Positions 16,830-25,856 of a stretch of DNA of 64,000 bases are shown piece by piece. The position numbers were made by a program, and so were the translations under genes. Position 1 is the first letter of the stretch, and each line of letters begins with the position of its first letter. The notes under the pieces are model-generated. The model had not been told where the DNA came from, did not search any database, and saw only the letters and a list, made by a program, of their open reading frames with translations. Source of the DNA: Tissierella sp. Yu-01 (GTDB lineage: Bacteria > Bacillota > Clostridia > Tissierellales > Tissierellaceae); the NCBI RefSeq assembly GCF_029537395.1, contig NZ_CP120677.1, forward strand, positions 2,504,566-2,568,565, given 5' to 3'.

Positions 16830-17522
16830 ATGATGAAATTAGAGAATTACTACGATGTATTAAAGAATATAGATCTATTTGGGAATTTTTCCGATGAGGA
16901 TTTTAAAAAGCTTTTTAAGAGTATAGATTATAGAATACATAGATATACCAAGGATAGTATGGTATTTATTGAGGGTAGGGAATGTAATACATTAAATATT
17001 ATCCTAAGGGGTAATATTAGAATTCAAAAAATCGATTCATTTGGAAAGGCTTTGGTGGTTGTAGATTTTAAAGAAGGAGATATTTATGGGGAAACCTTAC
17101 TATTTGGGAAACCGAATATTTATCCAATGACAGGTATAAGTACTATGGATACTACAATACTGTATCTTCCAAAGGAGGCAGTATTTTATCTATGTAGAAA
17201 TGATGATGTGTTTTTAAAAGAATTTCTTACGTTATTATCTTTAAAATCGGTGACCTTAAGTAGTAAACTTAATCAAATATCATTAAAGACCATAAGGCAG
17301 AAGATATGTGAGTTCATTCTAATGGATTATAATAAAAATGAGAGCCTAAAGATTAAGCTTAATATGACTAAGAGTGAATGGGCTGATATAATGGGGGTGC
17401 AAAGACCTTCACTATCAAGAGAGTTATTGGAAATGAAAAGATTAGGATTAATTGATTATGATTATAATTATATATACGTGAAGGATATAGAAGGGATAAA
17501 GAAAATACTTTTATCCAGTTAA
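16830..17522 (+). CDS. CRP/FNR-family transcriptional regulator
   Basis: About 230 residues: an N-terminal cyclic-nucleotide-binding-like beta-roll (about 20-125, with the segment GDIYGETLLFGKP) and a C-terminal winged helix (about 160-225, recognition region MGVQRPSLSRELLEMKRLG). No N-terminal cysteine cluster is present, so it is not an oxygen-sensing 4Fe-4S FNR. Its effector is unknown. A GTG at 16821 is in frame but overlaps the AAAGGTGA ribosome site, so ATG 16830 is preferred. It is divergent from the HlyD/ABC exporter operon with one shared palindrome, suggesting that it activates the exporter and represses itself. Confidence 0.87.
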   Translation: MMKLENYYDVLKNIDLFGNFSDEDFKKLFKSIDYRIHRYTKDSMVFIEGRECNTLNIILRGNIRIQKIDSFGKALVVVDFKEGDIYGETLLFGKPNIYPMTGISTMDTTILYLPKEAVFYLCRNDDVFLKEFLTLLSLKSVTLSSKLNQISLKTIRQKICEFILMDYNKNESLKIKLNMTKSEWADIMGVQRPSLSRELLEMKRLGLIDYDYNYIYVKDIEGIKKILLSS

Positions 17523-17630
17523 GGAATAGTGTAATAGTGGATTCATTTTATAGGAATTAAATTACATATGGGGTATAATAGAAATATATGTTAATTATCT
17601 CTACTATGATAATTGGACAGGAGGTTTATT

Positions 17631-18038
17631 ATGGATATTATAAAAGTATGTAAAGATATACTAATTAAGTATGAAAAAATAATCTTTGCATATATTTTTG
17701 GTTCTTATATAAGTGGAAAGTTTAATGAGGATAGTGATATAGATATTGCAATTTATACAAAAGAAAAGATTCACCCTGAAGAATATCTAGAAGTAAAACT
17801 AAAGTTGACTGAGAGATGCAGAAGAGAAGTTGATTTAATTATATTAAATGATGCAAAACCATTATTTAGATATGAAGTTAATAGGAACAATAAGCTATTA
17901 TTTACTAGAGATAAAAACTTTGAAACTAACTATAAGGTAAAAACACTATTCGAATATAATGATGTGAAAAGATATCTAGATTTATCTTATGATGCTACTA
18001 TTGATTTACTCAGGAAAGAGGTGGAACAAGATGGTTAA
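17631..18038 (+). CDS. mntA: MNT-domain antitoxin (minimal nucleotidyltransferase, MntA-like)
   Basis: A 135-residue minimal nucleotidyltransferase with the complete G-S-x10-D-x-D catalytic signature (Gly24-Ser25, Asp36, Asp38) and a third acidic position in the VDLIIL strand (about 73-78). In MntA/HepT systems this protein neutralises the HEPN ribonuclease by adding AMP groups to it. ATG 17631 follows AGGAGG by 6 bases. An in-frame start at 17613 overlaps that site and is rejected. The stop overlaps the start of the HEPN gene by 8 bases, the standard operon order. Confidence 0.85.
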   Translation: MDIIKVCKDILIKYEKIIFAYIFGSYISGKFNEDSDIDIAIYTKEKIHPEEYLEVKLKLTERCRREVDLIILNDAKPLFRYEVNRNNKLLFTRDKNFETNYKVKTLFEYNDVKRYLDLSYDATIDLLRKEVEQDG

Positions 18039-18447
18039 TGTTATTGTTATAAAACAAAGGCTAAAACAGTTGGCAAACTCTTTGAGAAAAATTGAGAAAT
18101 ATAGAGCGTTTACATTAGATGAATTTATACAAGATGAGGTTGCACAGGATGTAGTTGAATATAATTTGTTTATAGCGATTAATATGATGATTGATATCGC
18201 TACTCATATTGTTGTAGATAATAATATGGGGAATCCAGATACTTTAGGTGATGCATTTACAGTATTAAATAAAGAAAATTATTTAGGCGATGGAGAAACA
18301 ATAATATACAAAAATATGGTTGGTCTTAGAAATATATTAGCCCATGAGTATTTAAAGATAGATAAAGAAATAATTTTTAGTATTTTACAAAATAATTTGG
18401 TGGATTTCAAAAAGTTTATAGTATTTATAAATGATACTTTCGTATAA
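18031..18447 (+). CDS. hepT: HEPN-domain toxin (HepT-like ribonuclease, DUF86)
   Basis: A 138-residue, all-helical protein with the HEPN active-site signature R-x4-H-x-Y: Arg100-Asn-Ile-Leu-Ala-His105-Glu-Tyr107. The tyrosine in that motif is the residue adenylylated by the partner MNT protein in characterised pairs. HEPN toxins cut RNA. The start used here overlaps the antitoxin gene. Both catalytic signatures are intact, so the system looks functional. A GC-containing terminator follows at once. Confidence 0.85.
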   Translation: MVNVIVIKQRLKQLANSLRKIEKYRAFTLDEFIQDEVAQDVVEYNLFIAINMMIDIATHIVVDNNMGNPDTLGDAFTVLNKENYLGDGETIIYKNMVGLRNILAHEYLKIDKEIIFSILQNNLVDFKKFIVFINDTFV

Positions 18448-18460
18448 ACATAAAAAGCTT

Positions 18461-18492
18461 GGGACAGTTGACCTGGGGCAGATCACTGTCCC
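18461..18492. terminator. Terminator between hepT and the convergent HATPase gene
   Basis: Inverted repeat GGGACAGT (18461-18468) and ACTGTCCC (18485-18492) with a 16-base loop and a short T stretch. The same GGGACAG core is used by the terminator at 12411. Confidence 0.6.
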
Positions 18493-18499
18493 TTTGTTC

Positions 18500-18841
18500 C
18501 TAAATCTTTCTTATTACAGTAATTTTTGTGCCTTCTGGGCTACTTTCAACTTCTGCTTTATCCACTTGAAACCCAATTATGTTTAAACCTGAATCACTAT
18601 AGCAGTTGCCAGCAAGACCGCTATAGTATTCCTCATAGACTTCCTTAAGGGGTTGATTTAAGATCCTGCGGACCTCTTTTAGGGTTTTTTCGTTCATTCC
18701 TTTACCATTATCCTTTACAGTAATTACAAACTTTTCTTCATCCCTGTTTATAGACGCACTTATATCTGATGAATCTGCCTTTAATGAGTTACTTATTAGT
18801 TCGCAAACGATGCCTAATATTTTTCTTTCATTAGAGTTCAT
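18500..18841 (-). CDS. Stand-alone HATPase_c (histidine-kinase-like ATP-binding) protein
   Basis: A 113-residue protein consisting only of a GHKL ATP-binding fold: N box ELISNSLKADSSDI (about 15-28), G1 box DNGKGM (about 44-49) and a late glycine-containing strand ending PEGTKITVI. There is no phosphoacceptor histidine or sensor domain. The open frame extends further upstream into the DUF1576 gene, but ATG 18841 has GGAGG at the right distance and gives the family start. Its gene lies 13 bases after the DUF1576 membrane protein, so they probably form one operon. It could act as an anti-sigma-like kinase or a chaperone-type ATPase. Confidence 0.72.
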   Translation of the reverse strand: MNSNERKILGIVCELISNSLKADSSDISASINRDEEKFVITVKDNGKGMNEKTLKEVRRILNQPLKEVYEEYYSGLAGNCYSDSGLNIIGFQVDKAEVESSPEGTKITVIRKI

Positions 18842-18854
18842 AAGATTTGCCTCC

Positions 18855-20075
18855 TTAATCTTCCTTTTTAAACCCCTGTATAAGAGCAACAAAGATTGTC
18901 GCCACAATTCCAGCTGCAAAACCATTATTATATAAGTTTAAGCCTCCATGAAGTCCTCCAATATATGATACTACTGATAAATGAGTAAAACCTGCTAGTA
19001 TGCCAATAATAGGTCCAAATTTTCCTGCCAGAGGTGCTAGACATGTACCAAATAAAGCTGCAAATATTGGACCTGCTCCATTTGCCTCATGATGTGAAAA
19101 TATGGTTCCTAGATATACACCTATTATTATAGGTGTAATATTTTTGGGGTTTTTACCAAAGGCTCCAAATCCTATTACTGTTAACAATGCCCCCAAGGTT
19201 GCTCCATTATAATGTGCCCCAACAAGTTCTATATAGGCTATTCCAACCAAGCCTACTAAACCCATATTTATAAGGGTATTTCCGAATCCTGCAATTGGGA
19301 TATAATCTGTAATCAGCACTCCTGGATATTTGAAAATCTCTTTGTATCCTTTAAAGGATTGTTTGTTGATCAAAAATCCAACTATTATCATACTTATTAC
19401 CATTGGAATAATAATCTTTCTTATAATCTCATTAAACTCTGTACCCCATATCAAAACAGTTTCAGTACTAAAACCATATCCCCTAAGAATATTATATATG
19501 AGTAATCCAACAAAGCCTGCAGAAAATCCTACATTGTAAAGATTATAACCCTCGTGTGCCTTTAAAAGGTGAGTGGCTAAAGGTGGTATGATTATTCCTG
19601 CTAAAATTCCTATTATGATACCTGGCCATATTCCAAACTCAGTTGTAAAGGCATAATAAGTAACAAATGGTGCTAAAGCAGTTCCAAACAAAGCAGGATA
19701 AATATAAGTTTTAAACTTTTGTTTTTTTATTTTGCTAAAAATATACACTCCAAAAATTATTGGAAGTACAGACCAAATGTTTTTCCCAAATAATCCAAAG
19801 CCTGCCATGATGAATATGCATGCAATGGATGGTCCAGTCATTGGTACTGAATTTATTTTTATTAACAGCATTCCAATAAAAGCTACAAGTGCTCCATTAA
19901 CCAATGCTGGCCCCACTCCACCAATTACCATATAATCTGTTATTAATATGCCAGTTGACGTTAAAATATTATAAAGTCCATCATACAATTCATTTATAGG
20001 TTGTAAAGACAATCCTATAATTAACAGAGAAAACATGTATACAAAAATAATCACTTCAGGTACTCTTTTCTTCAT
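18855..20075 (-). CDS. DUF1576 multi-helix membrane protein
   Basis: A 406-residue membrane protein with about ten to twelve helices, recognised as DUF1576, a family of unknown function. The two halves are related: GILITDYMVIGGVGPALVNG (about 42-61) recurs as GVLITDYIPIAGFGNTLINM (about 252-271), and the glycine-rich segment GPSIACIFIMAGFGLFGKN is echoed by GATLGALLTVIGFGAFGKN. This indicates an ancient internal duplication, as in many transporters. It is transcribed together with a small HATPase protein. No substrate can be assigned. Confidence 0.75.
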   Translation of the reverse strand: MKKRVPEVIIFVYMFSLLIIGLSLQPINELYDGLYNILTSTGILITDYMVIGGVGPALVNGALVAFIGMLLIKINSVPMTGPSIACIFIMAGFGLFGKNIWSVLPIIFGVYIFSKIKKQKFKTYIYPALFGTALAPFVTYYAFTTEFGIWPGIIIGILAGIIIPPLATHLLKAHEGYNLYNVGFSAGFVGLLIYNILRGYGFSTETVLIWGTEFNEIIRKIIIPMVISMIIVGFLINKQSFKGYKEIFKYPGVLITDYIPIAGFGNTLINMGLVGLVGIAYIELVGAHYNGATLGALLTVIGFGAFGKNPKNITPIIIGVYLGTIFSHHEANGAGPIFAALFGTCLAPLAGKFGPIIGILAGFTHLSVVSYIGGLHGGLNLYNNGFAAGIVATIFVALIQGFKKED

Positions 20076-20238
20076 TCAAACTCTCCTATGCTTTCTGTAA
20101 TATTTTTTAGGTAATTCAATTGTATATTAAGGTTAATCCACTGACAAGACACTAAATTTTATTTTTTAGACTAATATTGTCCTACATTAAGTTCATATAA
20201 TTTATCAGGTAGAGTATTTGCCGGGAAAGGGTGATTTT

Positions 20239-21042
20239 ATGAAGAGAATTGTTGGTGTAAATTCAAACTCATTTCATGGATATGGTATAGAGGGTGCGAT
20301 AAAAGGCATTTCAGGTGCTGGCTTTAGGTATATTGAACTAACAGCTACAAAAGGCTGGACAGAGCATGTTTTTCCAAATATGACCTTTAAGGAGCTACAT
20401 AAGATCAAGAAGGATTTAGAAGTAAATAATCTTATTCCAATTTCCTTAAGTGGACACTGTAATTTAATGGATGAGGAACGTATTGATGATTTTATACTGA
20501 ATATTAAATTAGCTTACTTTTTTGGGTGTAAATTTATAATTTCATCTATAGGAGAGGCGCATTTAGAGGACAAGACAGAAGTTACAGATGAAGTTGTTGC
20601 TGAGCATATAAAGGGGTTAATTCCATATTTAGAGGAGTACGAACTTATTTTATGCCTGGAAAACCATGGAAAGCATGCCACAGGAAAGCATATGAAGAGA
20701 ATAATTGATCTAATAGACTCAGACAGGGTCTTGATAAATTATGATACGGCTAATGCTATCTTCTATGGAAACGTGAACTTAGAGGAAGATATTGATTCTT
20801 GTATAGAAAGAATCGGGCATATGCATTTGAAAGATAAAGCTGGAGCAGCTGATGAATGGAATTTTCCCGCATTAGGAAAGGGATATATTGACTTTAGAAT
20901 GATTTTGGATAAATTGCATGAGGCAAAAAACAACTGTCCCCTTAGTATAGAGATTGAATTTACTCAGGAAGGTCCTAGGGATTTAGAGGAAATAAATGAT
21001 GCAGTCAAGGACTCGTATAATTACTTAAAAAATCTAGGGTAA
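20239..21042 (+). CDS. Sugar phosphate isomerase/epimerase family protein (TIM barrel)
   Basis: About 267 residues of the xylose-isomerase-like TIM barrel (AP endonuclease 2) family. Metal-ligand segments are visible: CLENHGKH (about 138-145, Glu), NYDTANA (about 169-175, Asp), HMHLKDK (about 194-200, His) and SIEIEF (near 241, Glu). ATG 20239 follows AAAGGGTGAT. The frame upstream to 20218 lacks a better start. It opens a six-gene carbohydrate cluster (isomerase, ABC transporter, dehydrogenase, isomerase) and probably converts an imported sugar or polyol or its keto derivative. Confidence 0.8.
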   Translation: MKRIVGVNSNSFHGYGIEGAIKGISGAGFRYIELTATKGWTEHVFPNMTFKELHKIKKDLEVNNLIPISLSGHCNLMDEERIDDFILNIKLAYFFGCKFIISSIGEAHLEDKTEVTDEVVAEHIKGLIPYLEEYELILCLENHGKHATGKHMKRIIDLIDSDRVLINYDTANAIFYGNVNLEEDIDSCIERIGHMHLKDKAGAADEWNFPALGKGYIDFRMILDKLHEAKNNCPLSIEIEFTQEGPRDLEEINDAVKDSYNYLKNLG

Positions 21043-21130
21043 AAGCCGTGGAGATTATGGAGAATTATTAAATGAATAAAAGTGGCAGTTACGTAATAGA
21101 TTTTATTAAGAAAACTAAGGAGGGTTCTAA

Positions 21131-22081
21131 ATGAAAAAGGTAATTACGTTAATGTTAGCATTTGCATTGTTAATATCTATGGTTGGCTGTGGCACAACCT
21201 CTACAAGTGGCGGAGGTGGCGACAAGCATAAGATAGGAATCCTAGCTCCTGCAGTTACACATGGATGGGTTGCAGCGGTAGCTTATCATGCAGAGGCAAG
21301 AGCAAAAGAATTGACTGATGAAGTTGAATACAATATACAAACTAGTAGCAATGCAGAGGAAATGACTGCACAGCTGGATGATTTAATGACCTGGGGAGCA
21401 GATGCTATTGTGGCATTCCCTCAGTGGACTGGTATGGAGGTACCAATGCAAAAAGCGTTGGATGCAGGTATTAGGATAGTGAACTTTGATATCGTAATAG
21501 ATTTAGATGGAGTATATAGGGTTTCCGGTGACAACGAAGACATGGGAGTTCAGGGTGCTCATTATATCGTGGATAAGGTAGGAAAGGATGCTACTGTTGT
21601 CATCTTAGAAGTACCTACCTCTGGTTCTGTTTCTGAACTTAGAAAGAAAGGATTTGTTGAAACAGCAGCTGAAATTGCACCAAATCTAAATATTATAACT
21701 TATGCTACACAATTTACACGTGAAGATGGATTGAAGGACTTTGCTGATATCCTTACTAGTAACAATAAGATAGATGCAGTTTACTCCATGGATGATGAGA
21801 CATCTATAGGTGTATTACAGGCAATTGTGGAAGCCGGAAGAACGGATGTTAAGGTAGTAACTGGCGGTGGAGGTATGCAAGAATACTTTAGAATGATGCC
21901 AGAAAATGAGAATATCTGGGTTCAATCAGCTCTATATAGTCCAGCAATGGTAAAGGATGCAGTAGACATAGCACTTAAGCTGTTAAAGGGCGAAGATGTT
22001 GCCGCGGAAACTATTATCCCAACAACTATTGTTGATAGAGACAACTACGCAGATTTCCTAGATGAAAATTCACCATATTAA
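21131..22081 (+). CDS. Sugar ABC transporter substrate-binding lipoprotein (RbsB-like)
   Basis: A 316-residue periplasmic-binding protein of the ribose/galactose class with a lipoprotein signal peptide (Cys20 in SMVGC). The mature part begins with HKIGILAPAVTHGWVAAVAY and contains the two-lobe repeats typical of the class. The later segment SMDDETSIGVLQAI corresponds to the hinge/ligand region. Its ATPase and permease follow. It delivers a sugar or sugar-like compound to the RbsA/RbsC-type proteins. The 190-base gap before the ATPase gene holds a fold-back repeat that may lower expression of the downstream genes. Confidence 0.88.
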   Translation: MKKVITLMLAFALLISMVGCGTTSTSGGGGDKHKIGILAPAVTHGWVAAVAYHAEARAKELTDEVEYNIQTSSNAEEMTAQLDDLMTWGADAIVAFPQWTGMEVPMQKALDAGIRIVNFDIVIDLDGVYRVSGDNEDMGVQGAHYIVDKVGKDATVVILEVPTSGSVSELRKKGFVETAAEIAPNLNIITYATQFTREDGLKDFADILTSNNKIDAVYSMDDETSIGVLQAIVEAGRTDVKVVTGGGGMQEYFRMMPENENIWVQSALYSPAMVKDAVDIALKLLKGEDVAAETIIPTTIVDRDNYADFLDENSPY

Positions 22082-22107
22082 TTACAGTGAACAGTAAGCA
22101 GTTTAGA

Positions 22108-22220
22108 CCCGGGATCCTTCGTTAGTAAGGCTGATACTGTCTGTTTTACCCCGCAAGGGGGCATACAGCAGGATGACAGAACGATATCATTCCGAGCGTA
22201 GTCGAAGAATCTCGGGTTTT
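22108..22220. repeat. Dispersed fold-back repeat, copy 1 (with internal insertion)
   Basis: Begins CCCGGGATCCTTCG and ends CGAAGAATCTCGGGT, forming outer complementary arms. The interior includes GGATGACAGAACGATATCATTCC and a separate small hairpin CCCCGCAAGGGG. The outer arms and the GATGACA / GTAGTCGAAGAATCTCGGG blocks recur near 54.5 and 57.2-57.4 kb. It lies within the sugar operon, between the binding-protein gene and the ATPase gene. Confidence 0.7.
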
Positions 22221-22272
22221 AATTGACACTGCCATAGCCTCCGTATACATAGATAGAAATGGGTGTGATTTT

Positions 22273-23784
22273 GTGATTGAGATGAAGAATATAGTAAAGT
22301 CATTTGGTAGTAATAATGTTTTAAAGGATGTGTCAATTACCATAAATGATGGAGAAATTTGTGCGTTAATAGGAGAAAATGGAGCAGGCAAATCCACTTT
22401 GATGAATATTTTAGGTGGAGTACACAAAATGGACTATGGTTCGCTCTATATTAATGGGAATAAGGTGGAATTCAATAATCCAGCTGATTCATTAAACTCA
22501 GGAATTGCATTTATACATCAGGAATTAAACCTAGTAAATGATTTACCTATCTATGAAAATATGTTTCTTGGAAGGGAGATCAAAAGTAAAAGAGGCAGAC
22601 TTAATTTGGAGAAGATGATAGAGGAAACAGAGAATATCTTTAAGGAGATAAATGTTGATTTAAACCCTAAGACTTATGTCCGTGACCTTGACGCATCTTA
22701 TAAACAGATTGTTGAAATATGTAGGGCTATTATGATGAATGCTTCAATAATTATTATGGATGAGCCTACTACTTCCTTGACTGAGCCTGAAATAAAGAGA
22801 GTTTTTAATATGATGAAAACATTGAGGGATAGAGGTGTGGGAATTATCTTCATATCACATAAGTTAAATGAGGTAATGGAAATCTGTGAAAGATATATGG
22901 TTCTACGTGATGGAAAACTTGTTGCGAATGGTATGGTTAAATTTATAACTACTGATGATTTGGCTCGTTATATGGTGGGCTATGATATATTTATCGATAG
23001 ATTTTTACGAAGCAATGCGTTAGGAGATGAAGTATTAAGGGTTGAAAAGCTCACACATGCTCATGCCTTCAAGGATATCAGTTTTAGTGTAAAACAGGGT
23101 GAGGTATTAGGGGTAATAGGTCTATTAGGTGATGGGCGAAGTGAGTTGTTTCAATCAATTTTTGGTGCTGACAATATTATTTCTGGAAAGATTTATTTAG
23201 ATGGGAAGGAAATCAAAATACACAATACTGAGCAGGCACTTGAAAAAGGCATTGGTTATTTACCTAGGAATAGAAAGGAAAATGCAATTATTAAGGATAT
23301 GGATATTCTTGAGAATGCATCTATAGTCACTTGGCCTATGCTTTCAAAGGGTGGTGTAATAGATAGCACAGTGCATAAAGAAATATTTAAAAAACAGATA
23401 AAACATTTGCGGATTAAGCTCCAAAGGATTACAGATAGTATTAATAGCTTATCAGGAGGTAATCAGCAAAAGGTAGTACTTGCAAAATGGCTATCTGCAA
23501 ATCCTAAGATTCTAATACTAGACAACCCTACACAGGGAGTAGATGTTGGATCTAAGGAGGATATTTACGATATAATTTCAGAGCTTGCCAAGGCCAATAT
23601 GGCTGTAATTGTACTCTCCAGTGAAGCTCAGGAAATAATCCGTGTATGTGACAGGGCTTTAATTATGTATCATGGAAGACTTCAGGGGGAAGTAAGTGGA
23701 ACTACTATGAATGAGCATGATATTATGCGACTTGCCACTGGTGGAGAAAATACATATAGGTCAAAGGGGGAAGCTCAATGGTGA
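22273..23784 (+). CDS. Sugar ABC transporter ATP-binding protein (RbsA/MglA-like)
   Basis: A 503-residue protein with two fused ABC domains. The first has Walker A GENGAGKST (about 36-44) and Walker B IIMDEPTTSL. The second has a degenerate Walker A (GLLGDGRSE) but an intact signature LSGGNQQKVVLAKWL and Walker B LILDNPTQGVDVG, exactly the asymmetry of RbsA/MglA. The start is GTG at 22273 with a GGGTGTG site upstream. ATG at 22282 is the alternative. The stop overlaps the permease gene by 7 bases. Confidence 0.9.
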   Translation: MIEMKNIVKSFGSNNVLKDVSITINDGEICALIGENGAGKSTLMNILGGVHKMDYGSLYINGNKVEFNNPADSLNSGIAFIHQELNLVNDLPIYENMFLGREIKSKRGRLNLEKMIEETENIFKEINVDLNPKTYVRDLDASYKQIVEICRAIMMNASIIIMDEPTTSLTEPEIKRVFNMMKTLRDRGVGIIFISHKLNEVMEICERYMVLRDGKLVANGMVKFITTDDLARYMVGYDIFIDRFLRSNALGDEVLRVEKLTHAHAFKDISFSVKQGEVLGVIGLLGDGRSELFQSIFGADNIISGKIYLDGKEIKIHNTEQALEKGIGYLPRNRKENAIIKDMDILENASIVTWPMLSKGGVIDSTVHKEIFKKQIKHLRIKLQRITDSINSLSGGNQQKVVLAKWLSANPKILILDNPTQGVDVGSKEDIYDIISELAKANMAVIVLSSEAQEIIRVCDRALIMYHGRLQGEVSGTTMNEHDIMRLATGGENTYRSKGEAQW

Positions 23785-24788
23785 AATGGTTTAAAGACAA
23801 ATGGACTAATGAGCAGATTTTTAGCATATCAATAGCTTTTTTGATAATGGTTGTTTTACAGACAGTGGTTTTAGGCTTTGATTATGATTCTGTTGGAAGT
23901 TGGTTTAATTCCTGGCTAAACAATTGGATTAATATACTCAGAAACAATGCAGGAGTTGGAATTGTGTCTTTGGGCATGACTTTTGTCATTATATCAGGTG
24001 GCATTGATTTAGCAGTAGGCTCAACTTTGGTAGCAACAGGTGCTGTAATTATGATGTTTTTGGATACAGGTCCTAAGGGGATATTGGGTACTATAGGATT
24101 AACAGGAGTACCTGCCTTTGGTATAACAATAATTCTTGCAATTATTTTAGGATATATACTTGGTACAGGAATCGGATTGTTGATCACTAAGGGAAAGATA
24201 CCGCCATTTATTGCTACTTTAGGTGCAATGAAGATATTTAGAAGTGTTACTCAACACTTCATGCAAGGATATAATCCTACTGTACCTACAGGATTCTTGC
24301 AAATCTCCAACTTCAGGATAGGAAATCTAATGTTAATGCCTATAATATACTGGCTTATTATAGCTGCAATACTGTATTATGTATCTAAGAGAACTATTTT
24401 TGGTCGTCAGGTAATAGCAGTGGGTTCCAATGAAAGGGCTGCAAAACTATCTGGTGTAAATGTTGAAAGAGTAAAAAGAAAGGTATATTCCCTAATGGGA
24501 GTCTTGGTTGCTATAGCAGCTATTATTCAGGTTTCAAGGATAGGATCCATGGACTTTGCCAACGCTGGCAGTGGTAATGAAATGGATGCAATAGCGGCAG
24601 CTGTTGTTGGTGGTACTAGCATGAGCGGTGGAAGAGGTACTATTATTGGAACTGTATTAGGTATGCTTATTATAGCTGTTATGAATAATTTACTCAATTT
24701 ATTTGGTGTACCACCCTTTTTAAGGGAAGCTTTTAAGGGATTGATTGTAGTCTGTGCAGTTCTTCTTCAGAGGAAGGAAAAATCTTAG
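23778..24788 (+). CDS. Sugar ABC transporter permease (RbsC-like)
   Basis: A 336-residue permease with about eight to ten helices, of the ribose/galactose/autoinducer-2 class. Family segments are GMTFVIISGGIDLAVGSTLV (about 62-81), the cytoplasmic EAA-like loop containing GSNERAAKLSGVN (about 217-229) and AIAAAVVGGTSMSGGRGTIIGT. It forms a homodimeric channel with the upstream ATPase. Overlap with the ATPase gene indicates coupled translation. Confidence 0.9.
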   Translation: MVKWFKDKWTNEQIFSISIAFLIMVVLQTVVLGFDYDSVGSWFNSWLNNWINILRNNAGVGIVSLGMTFVIISGGIDLAVGSTLVATGAVIMMFLDTGPKGILGTIGLTGVPAFGITIILAIILGYILGTGIGLLITKGKIPPFIATLGAMKIFRSVTQHFMQGYNPTVPTGFLQISNFRIGNLMLMPIIYWLIIAAILYYVSKRTIFGRQVIAVGSNERAAKLSGVNVERVKRKVYSLMGVLVAIAAIIQVSRIGSMDFANAGSGNEMDAIAAAVVGGTSMSGGRGTIIGTVLGMLIIAVMNNLLNLFGVPPFLREAFKGLIVVCAVLLQRKEKS

Positions 24789-24805
24789 AAGGCAAGGGGG
24801 ATAAT

Positions 24806-25846
24806 ATGTTAAATATCGGAATCATTGGGTGTGGAAAAATTGCTCAGGTTAGGCATATACCTGAATATTTAGGTAATGAGAATTGTGAGGTTATAGGGTA
24901 TTATGATAGGACCTTTAGCAGGGCAGAAGGTTTGGTTAAAAAATATGGTGGCATTGCCTATAGAAGTTATGAAGAGCTTTTAGAAGATGAAGATATTGAT
25001 ATTGTCAGTGTTTGTGTAGCAAATCATTTACACGCAGAGATTACAATAGCAGCACTTAAGTCAGGAAAGCATGTACTCTGTGAAAAGCCCATGGCTACAA
25101 CCTTAGATGATTGTGAGGCTATGGTTAAGGCAGCTGGTGAAACAGGAAAGAAGCTATTAATAGGACATAATCAATTGCTAACCCCAGCTCATAGGAAGGC
25201 TAAGGAACTTATAGACAGTGGACTTATTGGTGATATAGTCACATTTAAAACTACTTTTGGACATGAGGGGCCTGAAACTTGGAGCATTAATCCAGGACCA
25301 GATACATGGTTCTTTGATAAAGATACAGCTGTAATGGGAGCCATGGCGGACTTGGGAGTCCATAAGACTGATTTAATACAGTTTCTAACAGGTCAGAAAA
25401 TAGTAGAGACTACAGCTAGGCTTTCAACTCTGGATAAAAGAGATGCCAATGGAAGCCTTATTGGTGTTGATGATAATGCTTTTTGTATTTACAAGATGAA
25501 GAATGGAATCATGGGAACTATGACTGCAAGTTGGACCTATTATGGTCCAGAGGATAATAGCACAGTGCTTTATGGAACAAAGGGAATTATGAGGATTTAT
25601 GATGATCCTAATTACTCCATAAAGGTAATGCTAAAGAACGGAGAAAAAATACTTTATGATATAGAAGCTATTCAGACTAATGATAATCAGACTAAGTCAG
25701 GTGTTATAGACTTATTTATAGAATCAATTTTGGAAAATAAAGAATCTGAATTATCTTGCCACAATGGATTAAGCTCTATGAGAGCAATATTTGCAAGTAT
25801 TGAATCATCCAATACTGGAAGGTGCATACAAATAAATCAAGAATAG
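24806..25846 (+). CDS. Gfo/Idh/MocA-family NAD(P)-dependent oxidoreductase
   Basis: A 346-residue dehydrogenase with an N-terminal Rossmann fold (IGIIGCGKIAQVRHIPEY, about 3-20) and the diagnostic EKPMA motif (about 94-98, Lys95 being the conserved catalytic-region lysine). The C-terminal beta-sheet domain carries the segment GVHKTDLIQFLTG, with the conserved histidine for substrate binding. The family oxidises or reduces sugars, inositols or their derivatives. Position between the transporter and a second TIM-barrel isomerase suggests the first oxidation of the imported sugar. AAGGGGG ribosome site. Confidence 0.88.
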   Translation: MLNIGIIGCGKIAQVRHIPEYLGNENCEVIGYYDRTFSRAEGLVKKYGGIAYRSYEELLEDEDIDIVSVCVANHLHAEITIAALKSGKHVLCEKPMATTLDDCEAMVKAAGETGKKLLIGHNQLLTPAHRKAKELIDSGLIGDIVTFKTTFGHEGPETWSINPGPDTWFFDKDTAVMGAMADLGVHKTDLIQFLTGQKIVETTARLSTLDKRDANGSLIGVDDNAFCIYKMKNGIMGTMTASWTYYGPEDNSTVLYGTKGIMRIYDDPNYSIKVMLKNGEKILYDIEAIQTNDNQTKSGVIDLFIESILENKESELSCHNGLSSMRAIFASIESSNTGRCIQINQE

Positions 25847-25856
25847 GAGGGAAGGA

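Noticed and set aside
16830-17522. FNR-type oxygen sensor
   Set aside because: No N-terminal cysteine cluster is present, so only the broader CRP family can be claimed.
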